Assembly: GCA_027076405.1 (NCBI GenBank)
Contig: JALTJN010000362.1
Coordinates: 620,001-684,000, forward strand
Source: Chromatiales bacterium
GTDB taxonomy: Bacteria > Pseudomonadota > Gammaproteobacteria > UBA6429
Length of the DNA stretch: 64,000 nucleotides
Direction: 5' to 3'
Shown: positions 35,959 through 43,735 of the stretch, piece by piece
Layout: the number at the start of each line of letters is the position of its first letter
Numbering within the stretch: position 1 is the first letter of the stretch
Position numbers and translations under genes: made by a program
Notes under the pieces: model-generated
The model's input: only the letters and a program-made list of their open reading frames with translations
What the model was told of the DNA's origin: nothing
The model's database searches: none

Positions 35959-36219
35959 ATGAAAGACTATAAAAAAGCACAAAAAAGAACAAATGTATCG
36001 ATAGGTGAATCTGTGCGTATCATTCGTGAATTACAAGAATTAAGTCAAAATGAGTTATCTGCTATAACAGGCATACCTCAGTCTACCCTTTCAGCAATTG
36101 AGCACGATAAAATAAAACTCGGTGTTGAGAGAGCTAAAGTTCTTGCAAGAGCATTAAAATGCCATCCAGCCGTTTTAGTTTTTCCTGGCTGGGATATTGA
36201 TCATGAGATTGCTGCATAA
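35959..36219 (+). CDS. XRE-family antitoxin (HigA-like)
   Basis: 86 aa from the ATG at 35959, preceded by GGAGGA and one base after the toxin stop. A start at 35938 inside the toxin is less likely. Helix-turn-helix_3 domain: SVRIIRELQELSQNELSAITGIPQSTLSAIEHDKIKLGVERAKVLARALKCHPAVLVFP. It neutralises the toxin and should repress the operon through the palindromes at 35644-35677. Its stop codon lies inside GCATAAC (36214-36220), the same ATAACAA context that begins the attC-like sites further on. Confidence 0.9.
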   Translation: MKDYKKAQKRTNVSIGESVRIIRELQELSQNELSAITGIPQSTLSAIEHDKIKLGVERAKVLARALKCHPAVLVFPGWDIDHEIAA

Positions 36220-36230
36220 CAAATTATTGG

Positions 36231-36299
36231 AAATAGGTGTTAGGTGTCAGAGACCAATATCCTCTAATATTAGAAACAATTGATCTCTGACACCTATTT
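36231..36299. repeat. Inverted-repeat element copy 2, adjacent to a truncated attC-like start
   Basis: Begins AAATAGGTGT and ends TCTCTGACACCTATTT, with interior TTAGAAACAATTG. It carries an extra TAGGTGT (36241-36247) relative to the other copies. GTTAGGT at 36239-36245 fits the integron R' consensus, and GCATAAC at 36214-36220 fits the opposite end, but only 18 bases lie between them, too few for a working attC. Confidence 0.7.
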
Positions 36300-36318
36300 A
36301 CATGTGTAAAAAACAAAT

Positions 36319-36789
36319 ATGGAAATTTTAATAAAGATAATCATTTCGGCCACTATTGTAGCTTTAATCTTTGGCTATCTATTTTATGTGCCTTATTGGG
36401 TGAAAGAAACAATTATAGACATATTAAGTGAAATACAATTATTTATACTTTGGCTAATAGATAAAACATTGAAAACTATAAATATAGCTGTTCATAGTCT
36501 GCATTGGGTTGGTAGAGTGCTTGTAATCTTTATATTTATTGCCGCCACTATTACTCTTGCCGATAATATAGCAGTTGTATTAGAGGCAGAAATTCTAAAT
36601 CACAATAATGTTATTTATAAGCTAACTAAATTATTCGAAAATAAAGTTACTTGGGTAGCATCCACTGCCGTAGTAGCAACAACAGTGGCTTTAGGTCATT
36701 TCAAAACCATTGACTTTAATTATGAAAAACACCGTCAAGAAACAATTGAAAAAGCTATTGAAAAACATGAAAAATCAAGAAACACATAA
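36319..36789 (+). CDS. Small membrane protein of unknown function
   Basis: 156 aa. Predicted helices are at about 4-26 (IKIIISATIVALIFGYLFYVPY), about 37-62 (amphipathic or membrane) and 66-88 (GRVLVIFIFIAATITLADNIAV), with a weaker one at 111-128. The C-terminal tail is charged (EKHRQETIEKAIEKHEKSRNT). No family is recognised. Its TAA stop lies inside ACATAAC, the left end of the attC-like site at 36784-36885, which is the typical cassette arrangement. No Shine-Dalgarno is obvious. Confidence 0.6.
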   Translation: MEILIKIIISATIVALIFGYLFYVPYWVKETIIDILSEIQLFILWLIDKTLKTINIAVHSLHWVGRVLVIFIFIAATITLADNIAVVLEAEILNHNNVIYKLTKLFENKVTWVASTAVVATTVALGHFKTIDFNYEKHRQETIEKAIEKHEKSRNT

Positions 36790-36885
36790 CAAGTGCATCA
36801 AGAACATTCGCTTATCACTCATTGGGACTTTTAAAAGAGGCGCTCTCGCTTCTCTTTTAAAAGCTCCTTATGCAAATCGTTAAAT
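36784..36885. repeat. attC-like integron recombination site A
   Basis: Left end ACATAAC (36784-36790) followed by AAGTGCATCAAG; right end CTTATGCAAATC then GTTAAAT (36879-36885), an exact match to GTTRRRY. The two ends are imperfect inverted repeats with an offset. The centre is a long hairpin (CTTTTAAAAGAG-GCG paired with CGC-TT-CTCTTTTAAAAG). About 102 bases, within the known attC range. Confidence 0.65.
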
Positions 36886-36899
36886 GGCAAAAGGAGGGT

Positions 36900-37877
36900 G
36901 TGTTGCCTTTAATTTTCTATCGAAGTAGTGACTACACTAACCGCCATAGACATGTTAATTCAAATGGCGAAGAAAGTGTGTTTTGTAGAAAGTTGGATCT
37001 ATACCGAGCGATGATTACAGTTGGTAATCCAAGCTTTATTTCGAAGCAACAGATTAGAGACTATGGGTTGGCACGCACAATTTATAGTTCTGTTGTAGAA
37101 AAGATAGGAATCGTTTTTGAGAACATGCAGTCTGATAGAAATGGTATGAGGTTGCACCCTATCTACCATACTCACGTAAGTGATAAGAAAAGAATTGTAA
37201 GTTATAACTTGGGAATGGCTTTTGCAAAATTTTACGCTGAAAAGTTACTAGATGTTCCGAGCCTGATACATGTTGAAAGTCTAAAAACACTAAGTGCGAT
37301 CGAATTTAATGAGGCAGATGAAGGAATTGGTCGAGAACCGGATCTTGTTGGACAGTGCTCTAACGGTGACTGGCATGTATTTGAAGCTAAAGGCATGTCA
37401 ATAAATCAATTAAATTCGAAAATATTGAGTGCTAAGGAACAGGTCCAACGAGTTGCTACTATTGACGGAGTGGCTCCTCAGACACTTAATGCATGTGCAA
37501 CTTATTTTAATGACGAACGAATACTAACCCATTTAGTAGATCCTGAAAGTAAGAAAATAAAAAATTACCGGATTAAGAAAGATAAGTTTATTGATTCAAG
37601 CTATAAGCCAATATTTTTAATTGAAAATGCTTTGGATAGGAAACTTGAGCTTAAGATTGAAAATGGTTTTAGATATTACTCGATTGATTTTGAAGCTAAG
37701 GGCATTAATCTTAGTGTTGGGATTGACGAGGAAGTACACGAGCTTATCAAGCAAAGAGACTTTGAAATGATTTCATTAATATCAAAATCTAGATTTTCGG
37801 AACAATATAGCGATTTAAGAGAAGAAAATTATTCTATCGGTTTAGATGGTATAGTTGTTAAATACCGTGGTGGCTAG
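36900..37877 (+). CDS. Putative PD-(D/E)XK-type nuclease, cassette gene
   Basis: About 325 aa. I choose the GTG at 36900 (or TTG at 36903) because AAGGAGGG lies at 36891-36898 and the longer ATG start at 36870 falls inside the attC-like site. No named family is recognised. The segment encoded at 37338-37391 reads EPDLVGQCSNGDWHVFEAKG: Asp, then E-x-K on the next strand, the PD-(D/E)XK active-site layout, followed by a Gln-containing helix (SAKEQVQRVA). This suggests a restriction-fold nuclease. It lies between two attC-like sites and next to an AAA/DUF4435 pair, so a defence role is plausible (inference). Catalytic activity is not proven. Confidence 0.65.
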   Translation: MLPLIFYRSSDYTNRHRHVNSNGEESVFCRKLDLYRAMITVGNPSFISKQQIRDYGLARTIYSSVVEKIGIVFENMQSDRNGMRLHPIYHTHVSDKKRIVSYNLGMAFAKFYAEKLLDVPSLIHVESLKTLSAIEFNEADEGIGREPDLVGQCSNGDWHVFEAKGMSINQLNSKILSAKEQVQRVATIDGVAPQTLNACATYFNDERILTHLVDPESKKIKNYRIKKDKFIDSSYKPIFLIENALDRKLELKIENGFRYYSIDFEAKGINLSVGIDEEVHELIKQRDFEMISLISKSRFSEQYSDLREENYSIGLDGIVVKYRGG

Positions 37878-37879
37878 CT

Positions 37880-37940
37880 ATTTAATAAACGCGTCAATTA
37901 GGATGATCGCAAGCTTACCCCTATTACACAGGCGTTAGGT
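37880..37940. repeat. attC-like integron recombination site B
   Basis: Begins ATTTAATAAACGCGTCAA, close to the TTTAACAAACGCCTCAA start of Vibrio-type attC sites. Ends ACACAGGC followed by GTTAGGT (37934-37940), which fits GTTRRRY exactly. The left box ends AAT rather than AAC, so it may be weak or inactive. It starts two bases after the nuclease-like gene's stop codon. Confidence 0.6.
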
Positions 37941-37981
37941 CTTATCAAGAGGTAAGCAATGTTCAGGTTTAAAAAGAATGG

Positions 37982-38043
37982 AAATAGGTATCAGAGAGCA
38001 ATATCTTTTAATATTAGAAAAAATTGTTCTCTGACACCTATTT
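37982..38043. repeat. Inverted-repeat element copy 3
   Basis: AAATAGGTATCAGAGA ... TCTCTGACACCTATTT, 62 bp, interior TTAGAAAAAATTG. Its right end abuts or overlaps the left box of attC-like site C. Together with the short stretch 37941-37981 it fills what would be a gene-less cassette between sites B and C. Confidence 0.75.
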
Positions 38044-38113
38044 ATAACAATGCGCTTGTTCGGACGCAAACTACGCTGCGCTTTGTTTGCGCCGCATAGC
38101 TTGGTTGTTAGGC
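38042..38113. repeat. attC-like integron recombination site C
   Basis: Left end TTATAACAATGCGCTTG; right end GCTTGGTT followed by GTTAGGC (38107-38113), an exact GTTRRRY match. The inner stem is CGGACGCAAAC with GTTTGCGCCG. About 72 bases with strong dyad symmetry, the best attC-like site of the three. The AAA-ATPase gene starts 29 bases after it. Confidence 0.72.
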
Positions 38114-38141
38114 GAAAGAAAAAATTAGGAAACATCTTGAT

Positions 38142-39419
38142 ATGTATAAAATACAAAAAATCAAAATAAACGGGTTTTGGCATAGGTTTGATGCCAAGTG
38201 CGAATTCAATACTGATGTAAATATTATTATTGGAAAAAATGGAACTGGCAAAACAACGTTTATGAACATTTTGTATTCAGTGCTCTCTGTTGATTTGGAT
38301 GGGATAAATAATAATGATTTTGATTCAGTTGAAATCATTTTAATTGATGGTAAGAAAAAACGAACTATAAAGGCAAGAAAAATTGATGAAAATCAATATC
38401 CATTCATTGTATTTGAATATCAAATATCACAGAAAAAATATAAAGTTCGGCTTATTGATTCTGATAATCGTAGGTTGCCATTAAGTATTAGAAAAAGAGC
38501 TCATGAAGAATCATCAGAGATAAGGAGTATACTTGATGAGCTTGTTTCCCTTTCTTCATTATCAGTTTATAGAATGAGAAGTGAAGATGAATATGAAGTA
38601 AGAGACAGGCATGGAGCAAGGATTATATCCCCAGTTGATTATAGGTTATCTGAAATACTGCGCCAACTAACTCACTATCAACTTGAATTATCAATTAGTG
38701 CGAGAGATATTTCCTCTAAGCTTCAAAAAGATGTTCTTGCTTCAATTTTATACGGAAAGGAAGATGCAGATCAACCTGGGTACGCATTAGACTTTGATAA
38801 AAATGAAGAAAAATCGCGACTTATTTCTGCTTACGGACAACTTAATGCAATTGACAGCGATGTGCGTAGAAAAATCACCTTCCATGTGAACGCTATTGAT
38901 ACAGCAATTAATGAGTTAAAAGGTAGTGCAAATGAAGAAAGTGAAGTTACTAGACAGGCAAGAAGTGTTGACTTTAGATCATTAGAGGCACTAAGAAAAA
39001 CACGGAAAATAATTAATATGTCGTTGGGTGCTGAAGAGAAAACAGAAAAAATATTCTCTCAAATAAATTTATTTTTATCCATCCTTAAATCATTTATCGA
39101 GGATAAAGAATTTGTATTCGAATCCGGTGATCTAATTATTTCTAATGAGCAGGGAATAATTCCGTATGAGAGACTATCATCCGGTGAAAAACAATTACTT
39201 ATTTTATTGACAGAATCTTTGCTCCAAAAACAAAGACCGCATGTGTTTTTGGCAGATGAGCCTGAATTATCGCTTCATATTCAATGGCAAAGGATGGTAA
39301 TTCCGGCAATACGTCAACTTAACCCACGGGCTCAAGTAATTGCAGCAACCCATTCTCCAGAAGTAGCTTCGAAATATAGAGATTCGATTTTTGATATGGA
39401 GAACTTGATTAATGCCTGA
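38142..39419 (+). CDS. AAA/ABC-type ATPase of a PARIS-like defence pair (AriA-like)
   Basis: 425 aa. Walker A G31-KNGTGKTT39, ABC signature LSSGEKQ at 345-351, Walker B HVFLADEPE at 367-375, and switch His at about 404 in AATHSPEVA; the middle (about 110-320) is helical. This is the AAA_15/OLD-like architecture with the ATPase split by a helical insert. The next gene, overlapping by 8 bp, encodes a DUF4435 (TOPRIM-like) protein. An AAA_15 ATPase plus DUF4435 is the make-up of PARIS (AriA/AriB), which triggers abortive infection on sensing phage anti-restriction proteins. Assignment to PARIS is by architecture only. AGGAAAC lies upstream of the ATG. Confidence 0.8.
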   Translation: MYKIQKIKINGFWHRFDAKCEFNTDVNIIIGKNGTGKTTFMNILYSVLSVDLDGINNNDFDSVEIILIDGKKKRTIKARKIDENQYPFIVFEYQISQKKYKVRLIDSDNRRLPLSIRKRAHEESSEIRSILDELVSLSSLSVYRMRSEDEYEVRDRHGARIISPVDYRLSEILRQLTHYQLELSISARDISSKLQKDVLASILYGKEDADQPGYALDFDKNEEKSRLISAYGQLNAIDSDVRRKITFHVNAIDTAINELKGSANEESEVTRQARSVDFRSLEALRKTRKIINMSLGAEEKTEKIFSQINLFLSILKSFIEDKEFVFESGDLIISNEQGIIPYERLSSGEKQLLILLTESLLQKQRPHVFLADEPELSLHIQWQRMVIPAIRQLNPRAQVIAATHSPEVASKYRDSIFDMENLINA

Positions 39420-40254
39420 GTTAGAATATTCGGATGATGCCTTAAATGTTCTTGGTAAATTCCACTCTGTTGATACTATGATATTTGTAGAAGGGGATGA
39501 AGATATTCCATTTTGGGAATATCTCTTTGAGAGGTTCTCAACTTTATGTGTAAAAGTTCAAGAGGTAGGTGGTAAACCTAAACTTGATAAGCATATTCAA
39601 ACTATTGTATCTGGAAAAACCAATGTGCTCGTTGCTATTGATCATGATTATTCTATATTTGATGCCAATATCACTCACCCTAATATAATTAGAACTTATG
39701 GTTACTCTATTGAAAATACCATAATATCAGTAGACTCAATAATAAAATCAATTCGAAGTCTTGGTAAGATTCCAAACAAATCGATTAATCGCCAAGAAAT
39801 ATTGGACTGGTTAAATGAGTTCTCAGATACAATAGAGCCGCTATTAGTCTATGACATAGAAAATCATATCCAAGGGCATGGGTGTGTGGTTGCCGGTAGC
39901 AATTGCAGTAGATTTATGAAAACACAATCATCAGATCTTATCTGCGATAAAAAAGTTGATAAGCTTATAAATGGTTTAGAGTTTTCCATTACAGATGATC
40001 GCGCTAAGGAAATAATATTACAACTGAAAGACCATGAACTTAGTGTCTTAGATATGATTCGAGGGCATTTTATTTTTTCTGCCGTCCATAGATACATTGT
40101 GGCATATATAAAACGCATTCGTCAAAAAATATCTATTTCGATTGACTCAATGTTTTCTACTCTAATATTGTCATTCGAACAACTATTCGACGAAAAACAT
40201 TCTCACTATGCATACTACAAATCAGCTATATCAAACATTCCAGTTATTACCTAA
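39412..40254 (+). CDS. DUF4435 (TOPRIM-like) protein, AriB-like effector
   Basis: 280 aa. The DUF4435 pattern is FVE27GDEDIPFWEYLF, VAID77HD79YS and RTYGYSIEN (about 94-102), giving the Glu and Asp-x-Asp residues of a TOPRIM-type metal site. The C-terminal part is helical with no recognised motif. It is translated from an ATG overlapping the ATPase gene by 8 bp, so the two products are probably made in fixed ratio. In PARIS the DUF4435 protein is the toxic nuclease effector; that role here is inferred. Confidence 0.8.
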   Translation: MPELEYSDDALNVLGKFHSVDTMIFVEGDEDIPFWEYLFERFSTLCVKVQEVGGKPKLDKHIQTIVSGKTNVLVAIDHDYSIFDANITHPNIIRTYGYSIENTIISVDSIIKSIRSLGKIPNKSINRQEILDWLNEFSDTIEPLLVYDIENHIQGHGCVVAGSNCSRFMKTQSSDLICDKKVDKLINGLEFSITDDRAKEIILQLKDHELSVLDMIRGHFIFSAVHRYIVAYIKRIRQKISISIDSMFSTLILSFEQLFDEKHSHYAYYKSAISNIPVIT

Positions 40255-40263
40255 AAATAAAAG

Positions 40264-40310
40264 AAATAGGTGTCAGAAAATAACGGTGTCAGAGGCCAAC
40301 TGTTTCTAAT
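40264..40310. repeat. Inverted-repeat element copy 4 (rearranged)
   Basis: AAATAGGTGTCAGA matches the left end of copies 1-3. It is followed by GGTGTCAGAGGCCAACTG and TTTCTAAT, the reverse complement of their right half; the normal right terminus is missing. It ends the cassette-like stretch before yeaD. Confidence 0.55.
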
Positions 40311-40402
40311 GTAAATTATAAAACTAAGAAGAGAAATAAGGTGCAGAGAGATGTAGTTTTAAATACGCCTTCCATGAGATTGAATGAATCCGGGTTTGAA
40401 CA

Positions 40403-41335
40403 ATGAATTCCACAGAAAATTTAAATCAACACCTTTCACTTAAAGACAAAAATAATCAGCTTAATTTTAAGATGGGCGCGGGTGATATTCCTGTTATTGA
40501 GATTAAAAACGAACTCGCCAGTGCCGTTATAAGTCTGCAAGGTGCGCATGTTTTAAGTTGGGTGCCTGCGGGTGAAAAAGATGTGATTTGGGTGTCGGAT
40601 GATGCCTCTTTTGCTGTTGGCAAGTCTGTTCGAGGTGGTATTCCGATTTGCTGGCCGTGGTTCGGTGCTCATGAAACTAATGATGATTTTCCTGCACATG
40701 GTTTTGCCAGAACTGTTTTATGGAAAGTTGTAGCAACACAACAACTCGATACGGGTGAAACTCAAGTTATTTTTAAACTTGATACTAAAGAACTTGATGA
40801 AAACCAGCAGACCATGTGGCCACACGCCACCGTTGCAGAATATAAAATAACAATAGGCAAAAAATTAAGTCTTGAGCTCATTACAACTAATAACAGTGAT
40901 CAAGAAATAACAATTGGGCAGGCTTTACACACTTATTTCAGTGTTGATGATGTGAGTAAAACGACGTTGTCAGGATTAGATGGAAAAGATTATCTTGATA
41001 AAACAACTTCTTTTAGTCGTAAAACGCAAGTTGGAAATGTTACTGTTAATAAAGAAGTTGACCGTATCTATTTGAATACTCCTGATACGCTTGTTATTGA
41101 TGATGCTAAAAGAAAGATTGTTATTAGTAAGCAAGGTAGCTTATCCACTGTAGTCTGGAACCCATGGGAAGCGGTTGCGAATAAAATGGGTGATTTAGGT
41201 CAGGATGGTTATCTCAAAATGTTATGTGTTGAATCTGCGAATGCGGCAGAAGATACCGTTTCTCTTCAACCGAATCAAACTCACACATTGCATGTTACTT
41301 ATGAACTCGATGTTGCTGATGAAGCAGAATCATAA
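40403..41335 (+). CDS. D-hexose-6-phosphate mutarotase (YeaD-like, aldose 1-epimerase family)
   Basis: 310 aa. GAHVLSWVPAGEKDVIWVSDDASFAVGKSVRGGIPICWPWFGAH, FPAHGFART, GQALHTYFSVDDVSKTTLSGLDGKDYLD and VVWNPWEA are typical of YeaD-type glucose-6-phosphate 1-epimerases. The His in AHGFAR and the His in LHTYF are the expected catalytic pair. It lies 11 bases upstream of pbpC on the same strand. A metabolic link to PbpC is not obvious. Confidence 0.88.
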   Translation: MNSTENLNQHLSLKDKNNQLNFKMGAGDIPVIEIKNELASAVISLQGAHVLSWVPAGEKDVIWVSDDASFAVGKSVRGGIPICWPWFGAHETNDDFPAHGFARTVLWKVVATQQLDTGETQVIFKLDTKELDENQQTMWPHATVAEYKITIGKKLSLELITTNNSDQEITIGQALHTYFSVDDVSKTTLSGLDGKDYLDKTTSFSRKTQVGNVTVNKEVDRIYLNTPDTLVIDDAKRKIVISKQGSLSTVVWNPWEAVANKMGDLGQDGYLKMLCVESANAAEDTVSLQPNQTHTLHVTYELDVADEAES

Positions 41336-41346
41336 GCATATAACTT

Positions 41347-43677
41347 ATGTTTTTTTCTAAACTTCGCACTTATCAAAAAGTTATTATTGCTTTTGCCGTT
41401 TTTTTACTGTTTTTAAGTTTTCTCCCCGCACCAAAACTGGTTCACACCGAAGGCTTTTCAAAAGCTGTTTATGACAATAACGGTAAACTGCTTCGATTAA
41501 CCTTATCACCCGATGATCGTTATCGCCTCTGGGTTCCGCTTGCAAAAATTGAAAAAAAAATTATTGATGCTACTTTATTATATGAAGACCGGTATTTTTA
41601 CTGGCATCCGGGTTTTAATCCTTCGGCTTTAATGAAAGCTGCATGGAAAACCTATGTGGTTAAGAACAGGGCGTTCGGGGCATCGACCATTACCATGCAG
41701 TTGGCACGTATTCGCTTTAAGCTTAAAACCCGAACGGTGAGTGGCAAACTTGAGCAGATATTTCGCGCGATTCAATTGGAATGGTTTTATTCTAAGGATG
41801 ATATTCTTGAATCGTATTTAAACCTTGCGCCTTATGGCGGTAATGTTGAAGGAGTAGGTGCGGCCAGTTTAGTTTATTTTAATAAACGCGCTGAAAATTT
41901 AACAACACATGAAGCGATAACCCTTGCGGTCGTACCGCAAAACCCACAACGTCGTTTTCCTGTGCGCAATAAAACACAAACCAGTGCTTTGCAACAAGCG
42001 CGTTTACGTTTACTGGATGAATGGTTAGAAGAGAACCCGGTGGATAAAGAACGTGTTGAACAGTTAAAACAGGTACCGGACATTCGGCCATTATCAAAGT
42101 TACCTTTCCTTGCTCCGCATTATGTTGATGCTGTGCTTAAAATGTATCCCAAACAATCTCAACTTGAAGGCACGTTAGATTCTGCTTTGCAGGACACTTT
42201 GGTCAGGCAGGCGAAAGCTTATGTGGAAAGTCAAAAGAGTGTCGGGTTGTATAACACCTCTGCATTACTGATTGATTACCGCGATATGTCGATTAAAGCT
42301 TTGTTAGGTTCGGTGGACTTTTATAACCCGTTGATTCAGGGGCAGGTGAATGGCGTTCTTGCCCGGCGTTCACCCGGTTCAACTTTAAAGCCTTTTATTT
42401 ATGCGCTGGGGATTGATCAAGGATTGATTCATTCGCAAAGTTTACTTAAAGATTCGCCGACAAGTTTTGGTAATTATAATCCTGAAAACTTTGATGAAGA
42501 ATTTTCGGGCCCGATTACAGTTCAGGATGCCTTAATCAAGAGTCGAAATATTCCGGCGATTCATGTTGCGACATTACTTAAGAAGCCTGATCTTTATACC
42601 TTTTTAAAAAAGGCTAACGTCAATCTACCCGAGAGCCGAAGGCATTATGGTTTAGCGTTGGTGCTTGGCGGTGCTGAAGTGCGTATGGATGAACTTGTTG
42701 GGCTTTATGCGACTCTGGCGAATAAAGGTAAACATAAAAATCTGCGCTGGTTATCGACTGAGAAAAAAGAAGAAGGTACTCAACTCTTAAGTGATGCGAG
42801 CAGTTTTATGCTGCTGGATATGTTGCAACATAACTTGCCACCAAAACAGGGGTTTAAACAGGAATGGTTAAAACAACCGTTACCGGTGTATTGGAAAACG
42901 GGGACATCGTATGCGTATCGTGATGCCTGGTCGGTGGGGATTTTTGGGCATTATGTATTAGCCGTGTGGGTGGGTAATTTTGATGGCCATGGCAACCCGG
43001 CCTTTGTTGGGCGACGGGCAGCGGCGCCGTTATTTTTTCGTATTATTAACGCAATTCGATCTGAACAACAAAACTTTAGTGTGCCAAAGTATATTCCACC
43101 TTTGTCGGTTGAACCGGTTGAAGTGTGTGCTATCTCTGGCCAGTTACCGACACGTTATTGCAAACATAAAAAAAGCACCTGGTTTATTCCCGGTGTTTCA
43201 CCGATTGATAAATGCCAGATCCATCGGCCTGTTTATATAGAAACAAAAACGGGCTTACGTGCCTGCAATAACCGAGTTAAAGACACAACTGAAAAGGTTT
43301 ATGAGTTCTGGTCATCGGATTTATTAAATATTTTTAAGAAAGCGGGTATACCTCGTCGGGTTCCACCTCCTTATCATCCTGACTGTAATATTAACCAGAT
43401 TAGCCAGCGGGGTAAAAAGCCGATGATCACTTCTCCGCGTACTAAACTGAGTTATCAATTTCGCCCGGATAAAAAACAGAAAATCCCCTTTATGGCGGTG
43501 AGTGATGGTGATGTTAAAAAACTTTACTGGTTTATTGATGAGCGCTTTATTGGCACCAGCAAACCGGGTAAAACTTTGTTCTGGCCCGCTAAACCGGGTC
43601 AATATCTTGTTCGGGTCATTGATGATCAGGGGCGGGGAGATGGTCGTTCATTACATGTTGTGACTGAACTGCGTTAA
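41347..43677 (+). CDS. pbpC: Penicillin-binding protein 1C
   Basis: 776 aa. N-terminal helix (VIIAFAVFLLFLSFLPAP). GT51 glycosyltransferase domain with the catalytic Glu in LLYEDRYFYWHPGFNPSALMKA and STITMQLARI. Transpeptidase domain with the S-x-x-K motif S-T-L-K in RRSPGSTLKPF, SRN in IKSRNIPA and KTGT in YWKTGTSYAYRD. The C-terminal BiPBP_C domain ends with Ig-like strands. It belongs with the alpha-2-macroglobulin at 29692, its usual partner: a proposed response to protease-induced wall breach. Here the pair is separated by about 5.9 kb of cassette-like DNA and yeaD. Confidence 0.95.
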   Translation: MFFSKLRTYQKVIIAFAVFLLFLSFLPAPKLVHTEGFSKAVYDNNGKLLRLTLSPDDRYRLWVPLAKIEKKIIDATLLYEDRYFYWHPGFNPSALMKAAWKTYVVKNRAFGASTITMQLARIRFKLKTRTVSGKLEQIFRAIQLEWFYSKDDILESYLNLAPYGGNVEGVGAASLVYFNKRAENLTTHEAITLAVVPQNPQRRFPVRNKTQTSALQQARLRLLDEWLEENPVDKERVEQLKQVPDIRPLSKLPFLAPHYVDAVLKMYPKQSQLEGTLDSALQDTLVRQAKAYVESQKSVGLYNTSALLIDYRDMSIKALLGSVDFYNPLIQGQVNGVLARRSPGSTLKPFIYALGIDQGLIHSQSLLKDSPTSFGNYNPENFDEEFSGPITVQDALIKSRNIPAIHVATLLKKPDLYTFLKKANVNLPESRRHYGLALVLGGAEVRMDELVGLYATLANKGKHKNLRWLSTEKKEEGTQLLSDASSFMLLDMLQHNLPPKQGFKQEWLKQPLPVYWKTGTSYAYRDAWSVGIFGHYVLAVWVGNFDGHGNPAFVGRRAAAPLFFRIINAIRSEQQNFSVPKYIPPLSVEPVEVCAISGQLPTRYCKHKKSTWFIPGVSPIDKCQIHRPVYIETKTGLRACNNRVKDTTEKVYEFWSSDLLNIFKKAGIPRRVPPPYHPDCNINQISQRGKKPMITSPRTKLSYQFRPDKKQKIPFMAVSDGDVKKLYWFIDERFIGTSKPGKTLFWPAKPGQYLVRVIDDQGRGDGRSLHVVTELR

Positions 43678-43735
43678 TTAATCCGACGAAACAGACTAAT
43701 CTACTGTAAAATACATAGCTCACTATGACATTGAA

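Noticed and set aside
36870..36899. ATG at 36870 as the start of the nuclease-like gene
   Set aside because: These codons lie inside the attC-like site A, and a strong AGGAGGG lies at 36892-36898, just before GTG/TTG codons at 36900-36905.
35437..40350. CRISPR array from the repeated elements
   Set aside because: Copies are 1-2 kb apart, palindromic and separated by genes, with no regular short spacers and no cas genes.
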